Assembly: GCA_028023455.1 (NCBI GenBank)
Contig: JAQFVV010000567.1
Span: 124,001-188,000, forward strand
DNA length: 64,000 bases
Origin: Epiperipatus broadwayi
Lineage: Eukaryota; Onychophora; Udeonychophora; Euonychophora; Peripatidae
Direction: 5' to 3'
The notes under the pieces are model-generated. The model saw only the letters and a program-made list of their open reading frames with translations, was not told the DNA's origin and made no database searches. A program made the position numbers and the translations under genes. Shown here piece by piece: positions 35,831 through 48,189 of the stretch (its first letter is position 1; each line of letters starts with the position of its first letter).

Positions 35831-35874
35831 GACCCCCAAGATGCTGAATCAGCACTCATCAGTTGGCCCTGGTC
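35831..35874 (-). ncRNA. Hammerhead core of family II with an internal deletion
   Basis: Minus strand: GACCAGGGCCAA, an intact CUGAUGA (35862 to 35856), a GUGCUGAUUCAGCAU hairpin, then directly CUUGGGGGUC. The GAAAUGCAU block of the 36.2-kb partner has been lost, which removes the GAAA box and stem III. Certainly inactive. Confidence 0.6.
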
Positions 35875-36206
35875 ACTATCTCTCATATATATCTTTATTA
35901 TATGAAAAGTATTTATCTAGAGTAAATTGTTACATTTTCATTTACCATTGTCAAACTTTCTCTACTCACAATTTTGACGCCATTCATTTCAGATAAATAC
36001 AATAATGACTATTACTAATCATTATCAAAATTAGAGATTATCTCTAGCACAGATATAACTTTAAACCTCAGTTAAAGATTAATATAACTGATTTTTTATT
36101 TATTTTACACACACTGAGTTATTAACCTTTCTTTTTCCAGTGTGTAATATCTTATAGATACTAAATAAATAATTTTCATATAATAAAGATATATATAAAA
36201 GATAGT

Positions 36207-36259
36207 GATCAGGGCCAACTGATGAGTGCTGGTTTAGCATGAAATGCATCTTTGGGGTC
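36207..36259 (+). ncRNA. Hammerhead ribozyme, family II, all core bases intact
   Basis: In order: GAUC-AGGG-CCAA (5' side of stem I, 36207-36218); the catalytic CUGAUGA (36219-36225); stem II GUGCU/AGCAU with loop GGUUU (36226-36240, one G-U pair); GAAA (36241-36244); stem III as the self-complementary AUGCAU (36244-36249); cleavage base C (36250); then UUUGGGGUC (36251-36259). Stem I pairs CCAA with UUGG, allowing one extra U, and GAUC with GGUC; the AGGG bulge sits where type I hammerheads have their tertiary-contact loop. A loopless stem III predicts that two copies must pair to cleave. Whether it is active needs a test, but no core residue is missing. Confidence 0.7.
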
Positions 36260-36579
36260 ATTTGTTTTTTATTATATCTTTATTTAAGTGAATTTAAAAA
36301 GAATGGGGAAGTATGAAGGTGTTTATTATATCTATAAGATATTACACAGGGGAAAGAGAAAGGTTAATAACTCAGTGTCTGTAAAATAATTAAAAAATCA
36401 GATATATTAATTTTTAACTGAAGTTTAAAGTTTATATCTGTGCTAGAGATAATCTCTAGTTTCAATAATGATTAGTAATAGTCATTATTGTGCTTATCTG
36501 AAATGGATGGCGTTAAAGTTGTGAGTGGAGGAAGTTTGACAATGGCAAATGAAAATGTAACAAGGATAATTTATTGAAA

Positions 36580-39500
36580 CATTTTTCCTGGCATTAGCGC
36601 AAAACAACTCCATCTATGTCATAATATGAAAAAAAATTAATTTTTGACTTTTACTATAAGTCTCTTTTCAATTTACAAAACAAAAGTATCCATTTTTTCT
36701 TAATATCTGCCCACTTGAACATTTGACTATAGTTTTATCTAAATATAAAAATTTCCTGATATACTAATGTACAAATTTATAATATTTATTATAAAAATGA
36801 ATTTATAGTGTATCATCTTTGATGTACATTACCTAGTGTAGTCTTATAATTATCTGGGTTAGCCAAAAATAATCAAACAAAATTAATAAAAACAGAAAAA
36901 TATATACTCAGTAATTTATCGAAACTTTCATATTGAAAAAATGTAGGAATTCTAAGCCTGGTAAATCTGAGAAATTATCAATATATTATAAACCAGAACT
37001 TGAGTCTCTGAAAGAAAAAGTCATCTTAAAAATCAGAAATTACACATATTATATGAAATAAACGTATAAGACTGAATTAAACATCTGATAAACATATCTT
37101 TTTAATGATTCCAGATCTAAAGCATGTGATAACTTATTAGGATTTGCATCTATCCTCTACCACAAGTATAAAAGAAAATACCACTTTATGTACAAGTATC
37201 TCAGATCTTTTACTCTAATAACTCTCTGTGGGAAAATATATTCAGAAGCACACTCAAATATTACATTTTTATCTCAAATCTTAAAAAAATACAATTTATC
37301 GTCTGTCTAACAAAACTTCTAATCTCAATAACAACAAATAATATAAATTAAAATATAGTTTATGCATCGAATCCTTACATTTCTTTGGGTATATAATTCT
37401 ATCAGATTTTGAACTCTTTATCAAACCTCACTTTTTTCCTCAGTGGTGTAAATTCATTAAGTTCATATTGAAATGCTATTTTTATTTAACAGACAAATTA
37501 CAGTCTTTACTTAACAAGCATTATAAAAAATATAGAAAAATGAAGATAAATCAAAAATTTGCATTTATTACTTATAAGTAGCATGAAAATCAGGATAATT
37601 ATCATAATTAGTACTGTGAATATTTGCATATTCAATTTTCACTTTTTTACTTGTACTAATCCTTCTGGAAAATATATTGCTGAATATAGCTTGAAATAAA
37701 AGTAATATCCAGGATAGCTTATAATAAAATATAAAGCATAAAATGAAAAAGCATAAACTCAAAAAAGAAAACGATTGAAATAACATATTTTTATTAATAA
37801 TATGAAAATAAGATAAACTATACAACAAAATAAAACATCTAAAAAATATAAATACGTAATGGACTAATTAAAAATTCAAACGCATTTGCATAATCTTAAC
37901 AATCGTTAGTTACAAGCTAAGAATATGAGATTCAAACATGAAATCTCGAAAGCGCTAAGCTATTATAAATTAAATTAAAATTATAGCTTCACTATTTAAT
38001 GCAAAAAAAAATGTGTCGCATATTTATAATTATAAATACGTAATATGGACATTGAGTTTTCTTTATTATTATATTTTTAATATATATTTTTTCCATTTTG
38101 TTCACTTTACTGAAATTAAAAAATATATATTTATTTTAGTGTTAAGCATTTATTTTTATTTTTTTATACTTTCAATAAAAAATAAAAAATTGTTTAAGAA
38201 AATGGTGACTATAGATCTCTTCATCATCACTCGTCTCCATTAAAACATACCTTCAACATAAATGGTTGTAATATATGTGTAATAATTATGTGCATCATTT
38301 AAAAAAATATATCACAATTGGTTATCATAGACATTTTCACACATAATTTGCATTTTTTGTTTAAGTGGAATTTACTTATGAACTTGGACAAAACTTTTAA
38401 ATAATATATTTTTTAATACTAGTAATAATACTAGTAATAACATTGATTTTTCTTTAAATTTGAACACATGAAGAAAGCAAATTTTTACTATTTTTTTGGA
38501 AATTCTAATGGTTTAAATAAAATGCAACTTTATAACATAAATAAATAAATATCAATTTATAACGGATTTAATATATATCTATATATTTCAACTATAACAT
38601 TTCTATATGCTAATAGCAAAATAAACTTTATTTATTTAAATGATATGGAGTATGTGCCATTACATATAATTATGATATCTAATTAATCAGTTTTTTACAT
38701 AGCATCTACTTTGCTATTATACTACAATACGCTGTTTTAATTCCCCCTTTACAAAAAAAAATGCACACTATTAATATAAAAATTAAATCTATGTTCTCAA
38801 ATTAATGTAAAAAACACAACAAAACATGATACTTGAATATATCGCTTTCTAATTTAAAATCTGACAAGTCTATGATAGTAATTATATTTTATTATTGAAA
38901 GAATATTGATATTTTAATATTCTTTTTGATTTATACATCTTGTTCTTTGACATTTACTAAAATATTAAGTTTTTAATATTTTTCTAGACACATCTATATT
39001 TCTTTGGATTATTATCCATATATCTTTGGAAACAAATAAATAATACTATATCAGGAAATGTGGGTGTGTTTGTAAATTATTATTTATATTAACGTGTAAT
39101 ATTTTAAACATTATTTTAAAAATATTATTAATATAATATAACCTTTTTTTTTCTTTTTTATATAAATAATAATTTATCAACATACAAAAGTTATTAACAA
39201 AATAAAAAAAATAATAATTTATATATTTGACAAAAAATTATGTCACTAAACTTAAAAAAAAAAACAGAAAAAAAATTGTTATTTATCATTAACAATATTA
39301 TATATATATAACACTTATTTATTTATTTTTTAAATACTAAAGCTTTTTTTTCATCAAGTTTTTTGGCATCCAAAGAAGTGCTTCAATTAATAATTTGTTC
39401 ACTGTTAAAATTATATTCTTTTATCATAATTAAAAATATTATATCTTTATATTATTGATATAGAAATGCAATGTCAATGAATTATTAAAATATCTTTGGA

Positions 39501-40004
39501 TCATTAAAATATCTTTAGATTATTAAAATATCTTACTGTCTTTGAACAGCCCATACAATAAAAAAAGTATTCTAATTTGTTTGGATGACAATTGTTTTAG
39601 GGAGTACTATCAACAAATTTTAATTTATTTATAAGAATATAAATCTACTTAAAATGTGATTGCAATTTTGACAAGAAAATTTTATTATAAAATAAAAGTA
39701 AATATATTTCATATAGGAATATTTTTTTGAAATTTTTGTCTAAAAATTAATGCTTTTCAGAAATATTTATTGCCTGATTAACTATTGATATTTAGCTATT
39801 TTATTTTTTATTAGTAGTAAAAAAAAATAAATGTTCGATATGTATATGTTTACATTTATTTCACATTGACATGTATTGTTTTAATTCTTTAACAACTATA
39901 TATTTCTCTAATAGTCGGAATAAAAAATATATAATTTATTAAGTTAAGAAAGGTTTTTTTAGATACATATATAATAATAATATTTAAATACAGGCATATT
40001 ATAT
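36580..40004. other. AT-rich DNA, nothing recognised
   Basis: No supported feature; open frames (37568-37828, 38013-38243) are Phe/Tyr/Ile-rich by composition. A short direct repeat of AATATCTTTGGATTATTAA occurs near 39485-39530. Confidence 0.5.
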
Positions 40005-40452
40005 CAGGGGTGGCCAACTTTTGTATTCATAAGATCTACTTTTTATTTTTTAAATATGTTGCGATAGACTTGTTGTCATAGGCATAATCTAAGTGGAGAG
40101 AGATGTGAAATGCAAACTATTTTTATATATCTATCTAGTAAAAAAAATTATTTAACTGGCCAAAAAACTCATGTCTGGGGGAATTAAATCAACAATATTT
40201 ATTAATTCAAATTAGTTACATTAAATCAAGATTAAAATATTATTTTCAATAATGATATGGCTTAGTGGATTTTACCTATCTAGAATTGAAAAAAAAATTA
40301 GAACAAAAACAAAAACAACAAAAAAACTTGAAAATCTTGACTTCATTTGTTTCACTCATTATCTGACAGCACTTGCCAGATTGACCTCGCGATCGACCAA
40401 AAATGGCTTTGCAATCGTCAGTGGATCACAATCGACTAGTTGGACACCTCTG
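40005..40452. mobile_element. hAT-like non-autonomous DNA transposon (MITE)
   Basis: The ends are CAGGGGTGGCCAACT (40005) and the complement of CAGAGGTGTCCAACT (ending 40452), an imperfect terminal inverted repeat of the type seen in hAT elements. The flanks TATTATAT and GTTTATAC may be a degraded 8-bp target duplication. The interior (448 bp in all) holds no transposase; the 98-codon frame at 40252-40548 runs out of the element and is chance. Confidence 0.7.
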
Positions 40453-40486
40453 GTTTATACTGAACTTAATGTAATTAGGAGAGATT

Positions 40487-41006
40487 TGAACTCAGACTCT
40501 CAAGCTCCCTATCTTAAACAACTGATACACATGACTACATACATGTGAAAAATATAAATGATCTCAAATATGCATATTTTGTGTTGAACCAGTACTCATC
40601 AGTTCGTCTAGATCATCTTTCATATACATATAATCAGTGCTTAGTTTATATTAAGAACTTTAATAGACAGGCTTCAATGTGCTCCACCTTCCAACTCTTC
40701 AGCCATCCATATCATTAAAAATCTGATAGTGGAACATTCAAAGCCTTTATCAGATTTTCAGTGATACAGATGGCTGAAGAGTTGGACGATGGAGAAGATT
40801 GAAGCCTGTTCATTAAAGTTTGAAGATTTTCTATCTTAATATAGACTGAGCACTGATTATATATATATATATATATATATGCGTGGGAGATGAGAATCTG
40901 GACCATGCTAGTTCAGTATGTAATAGTTATCTCCTTTTTCACATGAATGAGATATGTATCAGTTGTATAAGATAAAGTGGATAGCTGTAAAGTCTAAGTT
41001 CAAATT
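40487..41006. repeat. Fold-back element (family III), second copy
   Basis: Same element as 2622-3312: shared AACTCAGACT...TCAAGC edge, GTTGAACCAG-ACTCATCAGTT, ACAGGCTTCAAT and CAACTCTTCAGCCATCCATA. The left arm is about 40487-40710 and the inverted right arm about 40755-41006, with a (TA)n run at 40861-40880. The 63-codon frame at 40715-40906 is within the arm and not a gene. Confidence 0.8.
40560..40614 (-). ncRNA. Decayed hammerhead core, family III copy at 40.6 kb
   Basis: Minus strand: GAUCUAGACGAA, CUGAUGA (40602 to 40596), GUACUGGUUCAACAC, AAAA, the self-complementary UAUGCAUA, then UUUGAGAUC. The outer stem GAUCU/AGAUC is preserved. The G of GAAA is lost and stem II is mismatched. In the other arm (about 40895-40930) the core has been deleted down to fragments. 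Confidence 0.5.
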
Positions 41007-41886
41007 ATTTTTATTTATATATAATAGAAGTAATTTGAATTAAAATTAATCTGATATTATTTATTATTGATTTTAATTAATTTCTTTCATTTTTTTTCAT
41101 TATTGAAATAGCCATTTTAAATTTATAAAATCTATATATTAGATGAATTACCAAAAAAAAAATTCAACTGTGATATATTTCCAAAGCTTCTAAAACTAAT
41201 TTTGTATTTTAGAACTTTCTATATCTTTTTCTTGTTTCAAGATACAATCATTTAAGCAAATATAATTTTATGATGACTATATATATTGATGTCTAGAAAT
41301 TTACAATAGGTACAATTAATCCGTAATTCTACTGACTTATGGACTCCAAGTAAGTGCACCAAATAGGAAGCAAAGACATCATCTCTAACCAATTTGAGTG
41401 ACTTTATAATTTATTACTAAAGTCAGTGTATATACATTCTTATAAATAAATTTCTGATAAAAGTATCAAATTGAACTAGTAAATTATTGTGAAATCAATG
41501 CCTAGAAACTATGTTTAAACCACTGTTAATTTATCTGTATTACTTACTGAGTATTTTTTATGATATTTTAAAATCATTCAGTCATTGCAAGCAAATAAAA
41601 ACAAAAGAATTTGTAAAACAAAAAAAAGTATAACAACATTGATGATGGCTTTCTGGAAGTTGTTAATGTCATTTTCAATAAAGGTTATATTGATACTTTG
41701 CAAAATAAAATTTTAATTACTTTGGTGAGACATATTACTAAAGATGGATGTCAATAGATATCTAAAAATAAGAAAAAGTTGAAGTATTTTAAACAAAAAG
41801 TTTTCTATGTAAGAATACCAAAAGATAACTTGCAAAATGTCAAATTGTAAAGAAACTTATATGTGAAGACATATGTAATTTAGTAA
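41007..41886. other. AT-rich DNA, nothing recognised
   Basis: No supported feature. Confidence 0.5.
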
Positions 41887-41890
41887 TTAA

Positions 41891-44196
41891 TTGGTAGTTG
41901 TTTCATAGACATCCATGCCACATCATGTTACGATTTATGTGCTAAAACATATAAAAATGTCATTTACACAACCGAACGTATTTTTGCAGCCATGTACTAC
42001 ACATTTTAGGCTGTGTGTCACATCACAGTAAATTATTTTGGCAAATTCACACACTTCACACTTTTTTATGGTGTCATGTGAGGGTGTGTGTCTTACAATT
42101 ATGTATAAATGGTTAATTGTAAATAAAGTTTAATTTTTTTTATTGAAATCACACCATTTGACCAAAGCAATAATTATCAGAGGGTTTACACACTTCTGTA
42201 GTCAAGTGTTATGGTGCAAAGCCTTGTCAAAGGCTATGTCTGAACAATATTTTGAAGGAGGTAATGCATCAAATAATGTATTCTTGATAACCTCAATGAG
42301 ACAAAGAACACAGAAAACTTAGACGTTCGATTCTCACAATTAACAACCACTTTGTTCAAGCTATACATCTGATATATTACTGTAGCCATGAGCAGCTTGT
42401 TTTTTTTAAAATTTACTTATACCAAAAAAAGAAACTGTAATAAATGTGAAATTTGTTGATGCATACATTAATAATGAATGCTAGTATTAAAGAATTGAAC
42501 TAAGATTTGGAATGGACTATGAATGATATGCATCACATTGTTTAAAATTTAATATATTTTAATTCTTAAATATAGATTAAGTAAATATAAGTGCATTAAA
42601 TGACACATAGTTGGTTATAAAGTAAATATATATAAAACAAATATTAGCAAATAATAGGATAATAACTAAATAAGTTATTATTTAATAAGCATTTACAGTT
42701 TTAGAATTTAATTTAAGCAATAGGCAAGTTTTTATTATTAAAATACATACATTTAAAATTTTAATCCCAAGTTTCATTAATTGCTATCTTAAGAAATTTA
42801 TTGTTTTCTAATTATTATTCAAAGGTTACAATGAATATACTAAATAGGGAATACGTAAGTGGAGCCAATGTCTATAAGACCCTAAGGATAGGTTGATTTT
42901 GTTTGATGCTGATTACTTACAGATGATTTCCCAAGAATTGACAACTTTTTTTTATACAAACAGATAATTTTTTTTAAAAGTGTTTGTAAACATTTTATTA
43001 TATATGTGTGTGAGACTATCCCAGGAATTGAAATTTATATACCAATGCATTTAAATAAAGAGTTTTTAACTGAGAATATTTCAAATTTATATTATTAATT
43101 TAAAAGAGTTGTAATGCTTCTTTAAATGTATTGCATTATGGCTTCTCTCGCATATATATGTAAGTGGTTACACACATATAATAATGTTCACAAAACTTCA
43201 TTTAATTTTATCATTTTATTAATTTTAAATTTATAACTTCGCATATATTATATGCATACAGACATTAATATATATTAAATGTGTGCACATATCTGCACAT
43301 ACACTTAAATATATGCTATTACATATTAAAATAAATTATTCTGATTATATATGTGGACTGTGAGGGTTCGATCTTTTGGAAAAGATACTAACTATGATGG
43401 AACATAGTATCTGAAACAGGATGATAGCTAAATAATACTGTTTCAAAGAGAACCAAAAAAAAAAAAAAAACCTAATAAGTTTAATTTTTTTGCTATTGTT
43501 TTAAAAAAAACAAAGTGAAACCCAAAAAAAAAAATTGTAATAAGATTTAAATTTATGTTATTTAAAAAAAAGTGAAACCAAAAAAAAAAAGCTTACTAAC
43601 TTTAGTATTTATTTTTTAAACAAAAATAGGAAACCAAAAATACAAATGTAATAAGAGTACTAAGTATTACATTGAACCCCCCCCCCCCCAAAAAAAAAAA
43701 AGTGAAACCAAAAAAAAAAAAGCTTACTAACTTTAGGATTTATTTTTTAAACAAAAATAGGAAAACAAAAATACAAACGTAATAAGAGTACTAATTTTTA
43801 CATTTAAAAAAAAAAAAGACCCCCCCCCCCAAAAAAAAGCGAAACCAAAAAAAAAAGCTTACTAACTTTAGGATTTATTTTTTAAACAAAAATACAATCA
43901 TAATAAGCATACTAAGTTTTACATTTAAAAAACAGAAAGAGCCCCCCCCCCCCAAAAAAAAAAAACCCCAAAAATGTTGATTTTATTTTATATTTATTTA
44001 TTTTGTTGATGTTAATAAAAATAAATGTTTACAAAAATATAAGATAAAATTTGTGTTTAATTTATTTGTAAATAATAAAAGTAAAAAAAACAAGGAATTC
44101 AAATAAAAAATAAGGCTTGGTAATGTTCATAAGTTATATTTTTTCAAGAAAAACAATGCCCTCATGCGGTGTGGATGTCTATAAAACAACTACCAA
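41891..44196. mobile_element. TTAA-flanked DNA transposon, non-autonomous (piggyBac-like)
   Basis: The left end TTGGTAGTTGTTTCATAGAC (41891) and the right end (GTCTATAAAACAACTACCAA, ending 44196) are inverted repeats, and similarity continues further inward (ATCCA, then CC-CA). Both ends are flanked directly by TTAA (41887-41890 and 44197-44200), the target site and duplication used by piggyBac elements. The 2.3-kb interior has no transposase frame. It contains a poly(A/C) minisatellite (43450-43985). The assignment to piggyBac rests on TTAA plus inverted repeats only. Confidence 0.65.
43450..43985. repeat. Poly(A)/poly(C) minisatellite, 131-135-bp unit
   Basis: GCTTACTAAC recurs at 43591, 43722 and 43857. 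Each unit has A9-12, GTGAAACC or GCGAAACC, another A-run, AACTTTAG, TTTATTTTTTAAACAAAAAT and GTAATAAGAGTACTAA, then a run of C (9 to 13) and A. A degraded fourth unit lies at 43450-43560. Homopolymer lengths vary between units. Non-coding. Confidence 0.85.
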
Positions 44197-44200
44197 TTAA

Positions 44201-46155
44201 TTTATATAGTCTTAAAAATACACTTTTTATTTTCTATCTCTTTTTATTTAGAACTAGACTATTTATTATTTTAAGTAATTCAATTAAAGATAGAAAATAC
44301 ATTAATTTTAGATGATTTTTTTTTTGCAATCCAACTTTAACGAGTATCAAAAATTTGTAAATATTTTATTCCAATTTTTAAGGCTGTGAATTGTTTAAAT
44401 ATATTACAATTTAATTTCGATTTTTATCATGAGAGTAAATTATTAAGTATTCAGAATATTTTATTGTATTTTTAAAAATGATAAATAATGATGTTATTTT
44501 TTTTTTTGCTAATGGAGAAAACATGATTTGTAATCCGAAAAGACATCCTTGCGTAAGTTTTTACTAAAGATACATTATGTCTAATACATATTTTATTTAT
44601 GAGATAACAAACACTTTTTTCTACATCACATTTTTATTACTTATAAAATATTTTGAGAACAAAGCTCTTCAATCTACTGTTTAAATCTTTTCTATGGAAC
44701 ATAGAAAACATGTTAATTTATATATGTTGTGTATAAAAAAAAAGCGAACAAAAATGAAAAACATGAGAGAAAACAAACTAGTATCACTGATATCATTGAA
44801 AGAATTAAGAGACTGAAATGGAGCTAGACTCAACAGATAATAATGGATAGACAGTTGAAGTGTTAAATTGAATACCAAGAGATTATAAAAGACTTAGAGA
44901 GAAATCATGTGTGAAGTAAATGGATAAAATAGGAATGGGTGTTGAGAAAAAAAGCTGTAAATCAGAAAAACTGGATTAAATACAGAGAAATCTTCATCCA
45001 ATAATGGAAATGATGATAATAGATATTATGAATGTGAAAATAAAACATTAAACATTATACTTATCATCTATAATAAGGTTCACAGAACTAGTTTCTACAG
45101 ATACATTTTTATTAGCTGCATCAAACTTAAATATATGTGCTCATAAAAGTGAATAGATTTTTTTTACAATTTATATTAATATTACATTTACATCAGTCTT
45201 AAAGTATATTGAAGATATCATTTTTAGAGAGAATAGTAGTATAAATACCAGATAGTACATCTTTTCATTTTGGATATAGAAGCAGATGCACAAAGACTGA
45301 AATTTACAACATAAAATACATTATCATCTTGCTTAAATATTTTTTTATTATTTCAAAAATTAATATCTATACCAATAAGTTAAAGCCAGTATTTAAATAC
45401 AATATAATGATACAGGCAAAACAAAACTAAAAATTGAGAAATGTAAAATAAAATATTATAATATCCAGATGACTTCAAGTGAACACAAAACTACTTAGAA
45501 TGTACATTATATATCAAAATAATTAGCTTGTGTTTGAGTTTAAGAGTGCCATACATATTTACAGAACAAGGTGAATTTGTAATACCATTAAACAGCCATG
45601 TTGAAAGCTAATTTCTTCTGATTAAGAATTAATAATGAAAACATCCTTTAAATTATATTGTTATTAAATTTACTCCAACATCATCTAATATTTATCAGCC
45701 ATAAATTTGCAAACTTTTTTGGTGTTAACTATAAATTAATAATGTAATGGAAATAAAGTTACGAAAATTAAATCTTTATGCTCTCATTCTGAAATGCTTT
45801 AGATTTGCTTATATAATTGGATTTAGGTACAAAGATAAAACAACCATTCCTATCTTTTAAAATTCTCCATTTTACATTTGGGTTTGAGAGTGTCCTGCAT
45901 AACGACTCATAACATCAGTTCAAGTTGTAACACAATTAAAGAGAGCATATTGAAGGCTGATTACCTTCTGATTAAAAAATACTAACAAAAAACTGCGCTT
46001 GTAAATTATATTATTATTAAATTGATGTTTATTTTTAATAATTTTTTTGTTTCAGAAAATAAGATGGTGTTTGAATTTTTCTCTACCAATATAGCTACAT
46101 ATTTTACATTAATGAGATAGAGAGAACAATGAATATAGAAGAGAAGGCTAAATTA
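44201..46155. other. AT-rich DNA, nothing recognised
   Basis: No supported feature. Any LTR or tail of the minus-strand Gypsy relic to the right should lie here, but I could not find its boundary. Confidence 0.5.
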
Positions 46156-46159
46156 TCTC

Positions 46160-47700
46160 GATCTTATATAATTTTTACAGGTTATTTATAGGGACTTCAT
46201 CACTCAGTGCTTCTTCAGCATGCTTAATGACTTCTTACATCTTCAGTATCCATATTAATCACTCTTTCTCAATTATTCTGTATGATATCAAAAATACTGT
46301 TACTGACATTTTTTTGATACCTGTATTACTGCCTTGTCTTAGATGATTTATAAAGCTTTCTAAAAACACAAAAGTATATTAATAATCCAACCTATTACTT
46401 ATTTTTTAATAAAATATTTTTACACAAATTTTGTCTCCTATTTCATATTTTGATTTTTTTATTAGAATTGATTTTTGATTTACATTGTACACTATTTTTG
46501 TCAGAAAGTAAGAGTGTTAGATTTCTTCCTTGCTTCTTATTTATCAATACCTCAGCTGGTAATTTGTTTGCTGTAAAAGATAATTTTTCCCATTGATGTA
46601 GCATGGCTAAATATAATAGAGCATGTATGTAAGCATAGCATGACTTATTCATATTCTGTTTTAGATACTGAACTTCTTTTTTTACTAAACCATTATATTC
46701 AAGATATATGTTTAATATTTTCTGTATTCATAAAAAATTCAAAAGTTCTGGATATTAAACCCAGATTCATTATCACTTCACCACTATTTCATAAAACCCA
46801 CTAAAACAAATATCTCCCTTAATTTCTTCATGTCTTCTACTAAGTCTGTATTCTTCACTATTTTATATTTATTTCATTTATAATATGCATTGTAACTAAA
46901 AAAATTAACTGTTTATAAGACATGCATGGACCATGTATTCTTTCACATAGTTTGGCTATTTCAGGTGATAATATTAAACTTTTACGATCAATTTGCTCCA
47001 CTTTGTATAACTCACAATCTTTAATATTTTTTCAATATCTTGATCAATTTTTAGTACCATATACACCCAAAATCCAAATGCTTTAGTATTAAAAAGGTCA
47101 ACATATCTCTACAGTATACCCAAAATCCAAATGCTTTAGTATTAAAAAGGTCAACATATCTCTACAGTATTAGTTTTAAATCTGTTGTCTATTTGAGGTG
47201 GAACTACTATACTATCTCCCATTAAAATATATTATTTCAGATTGATAGACAAACTGACTTATTCCAGAATAAAAAGGACAAATTTTTCAGTCTTTAAAAA
47301 GACCATTCTTTGAGAATTCATGTCATGAGAATTTTATATACTTTGTCTTTACATATTCACTCTCCTATAGATTCATTATTTAACACCTATGAGTGTAACA
47401 TATCTATGAAATTAATTTCAACATCACTAATGTTAATTTCAATTTTTGCAAGGTAACAGAACATATGTATGTGTCACAGAACATCCTTTTGATAAATAAG
47501 TTTAAAAGTCAATGCTGTTAACAGATTGTGATAACACAGCATACATTTATTTTGACTACCTAAAAGAAGTTTGTGGTTCATGATGATCCTAAATATCTGT
47601 AAATATTGCTTAAATTTCTTTACTCCAAAATTGCTAAGGCAAGCTGGATATAATTTTAAATCTAGATATTATACAAGATGCTCTCATTCTCAATTGTTTG
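46160..47700 (-). pseudogene. Ty3/Gypsy RNase H-integrase relic
   Basis: On the minus strand, with stops and frameshifts, successive pieces read as Gypsy pol. An RNase H-like KKFKQYLQIFRIIMNHKLLLG occurs near 47620-47555. ILMGDSIVVPPQIDNRF near 47225-47180 is the linker before the integrase zinc finger. The integrase core follows with DNESGFNIQNF near 46770, EYNGLVKKEVQYLKQNM near 46690-46645 and then an ATG frame 46652-46443 containing ALLYLAMLHQWEKL and KLPAEVLINKKQGRNL, the usual end of the core (lSPAElL..r). The order and spacing are right for a Gypsy element. It is dead. Confidence 0.7.
47065..47170. repeat. 53-bp tandem duplication
   Basis: Two copies (47065-47117 and 47118-47170), apparently identical, starting ACCCAAAATCCAAATGC, inside the Gypsy relic. 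The identity implies a duplication later than the decay of the element. Confidence 0.9.
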
Positions 47701-48189
47701 GTGGCTTATAGATATTCCAATTCCATCTTTAAATTACATTATAGTGTTTTAATAATTTATAATAAATTAGTAGGCTTTTAAACTATTTAAAAGTATTCTC
47801 ATGTTCTTTTTTCCACTTTCAACTCTGGTTTTGCTACAACTTTCTTTTTTTTCAATAAAGTTTTATTATTCAAAGATATGAGATACAAGTAACCTATCTA
47901 TGAGCAAGAACACTCTGCATTAATGATTCAAGAAAGATCAAGATGTATATGTTAACAGGTCAAATTAAATGTGAATTTCTGTTGGGCAAATTCAGCCCTG
48001 GATCAACAATACAAAAGCACTATTTTGATAGTATTAATATAGGGATGATTCCACATCAGGAAAAATGTTTTTAAGTTAGCTTATTCTGGCCCTTTCAATG
48101 TCTATCAATTCCCATGTGTTCCTGAATATTATTTGAGAAGCTATATGATTGTCTCTTTCTTTAATTGTCTTTATTTTCCTGATTAATAT

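Larger units (their letters stand above)
35761..36579. repeat. Family II repeat as an inverted pair
   Basis: Block A (35761-35934) and block B (35929-36172) are followed by the same blocks inverted (A' about 36173-36343, B' about 36330-36579). Landmarks: AATAAACACCTCCATACTTCC against GAAGTATGAAGGTGTTTATT, and CATTTACCATTGTCAAAC against GTTTGACAATGGCAAATG. The two A blocks carry hammerhead cores at 35831-35874 (minus) and 36207-36259 (plus). No protein coding. Confidence 0.85.
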
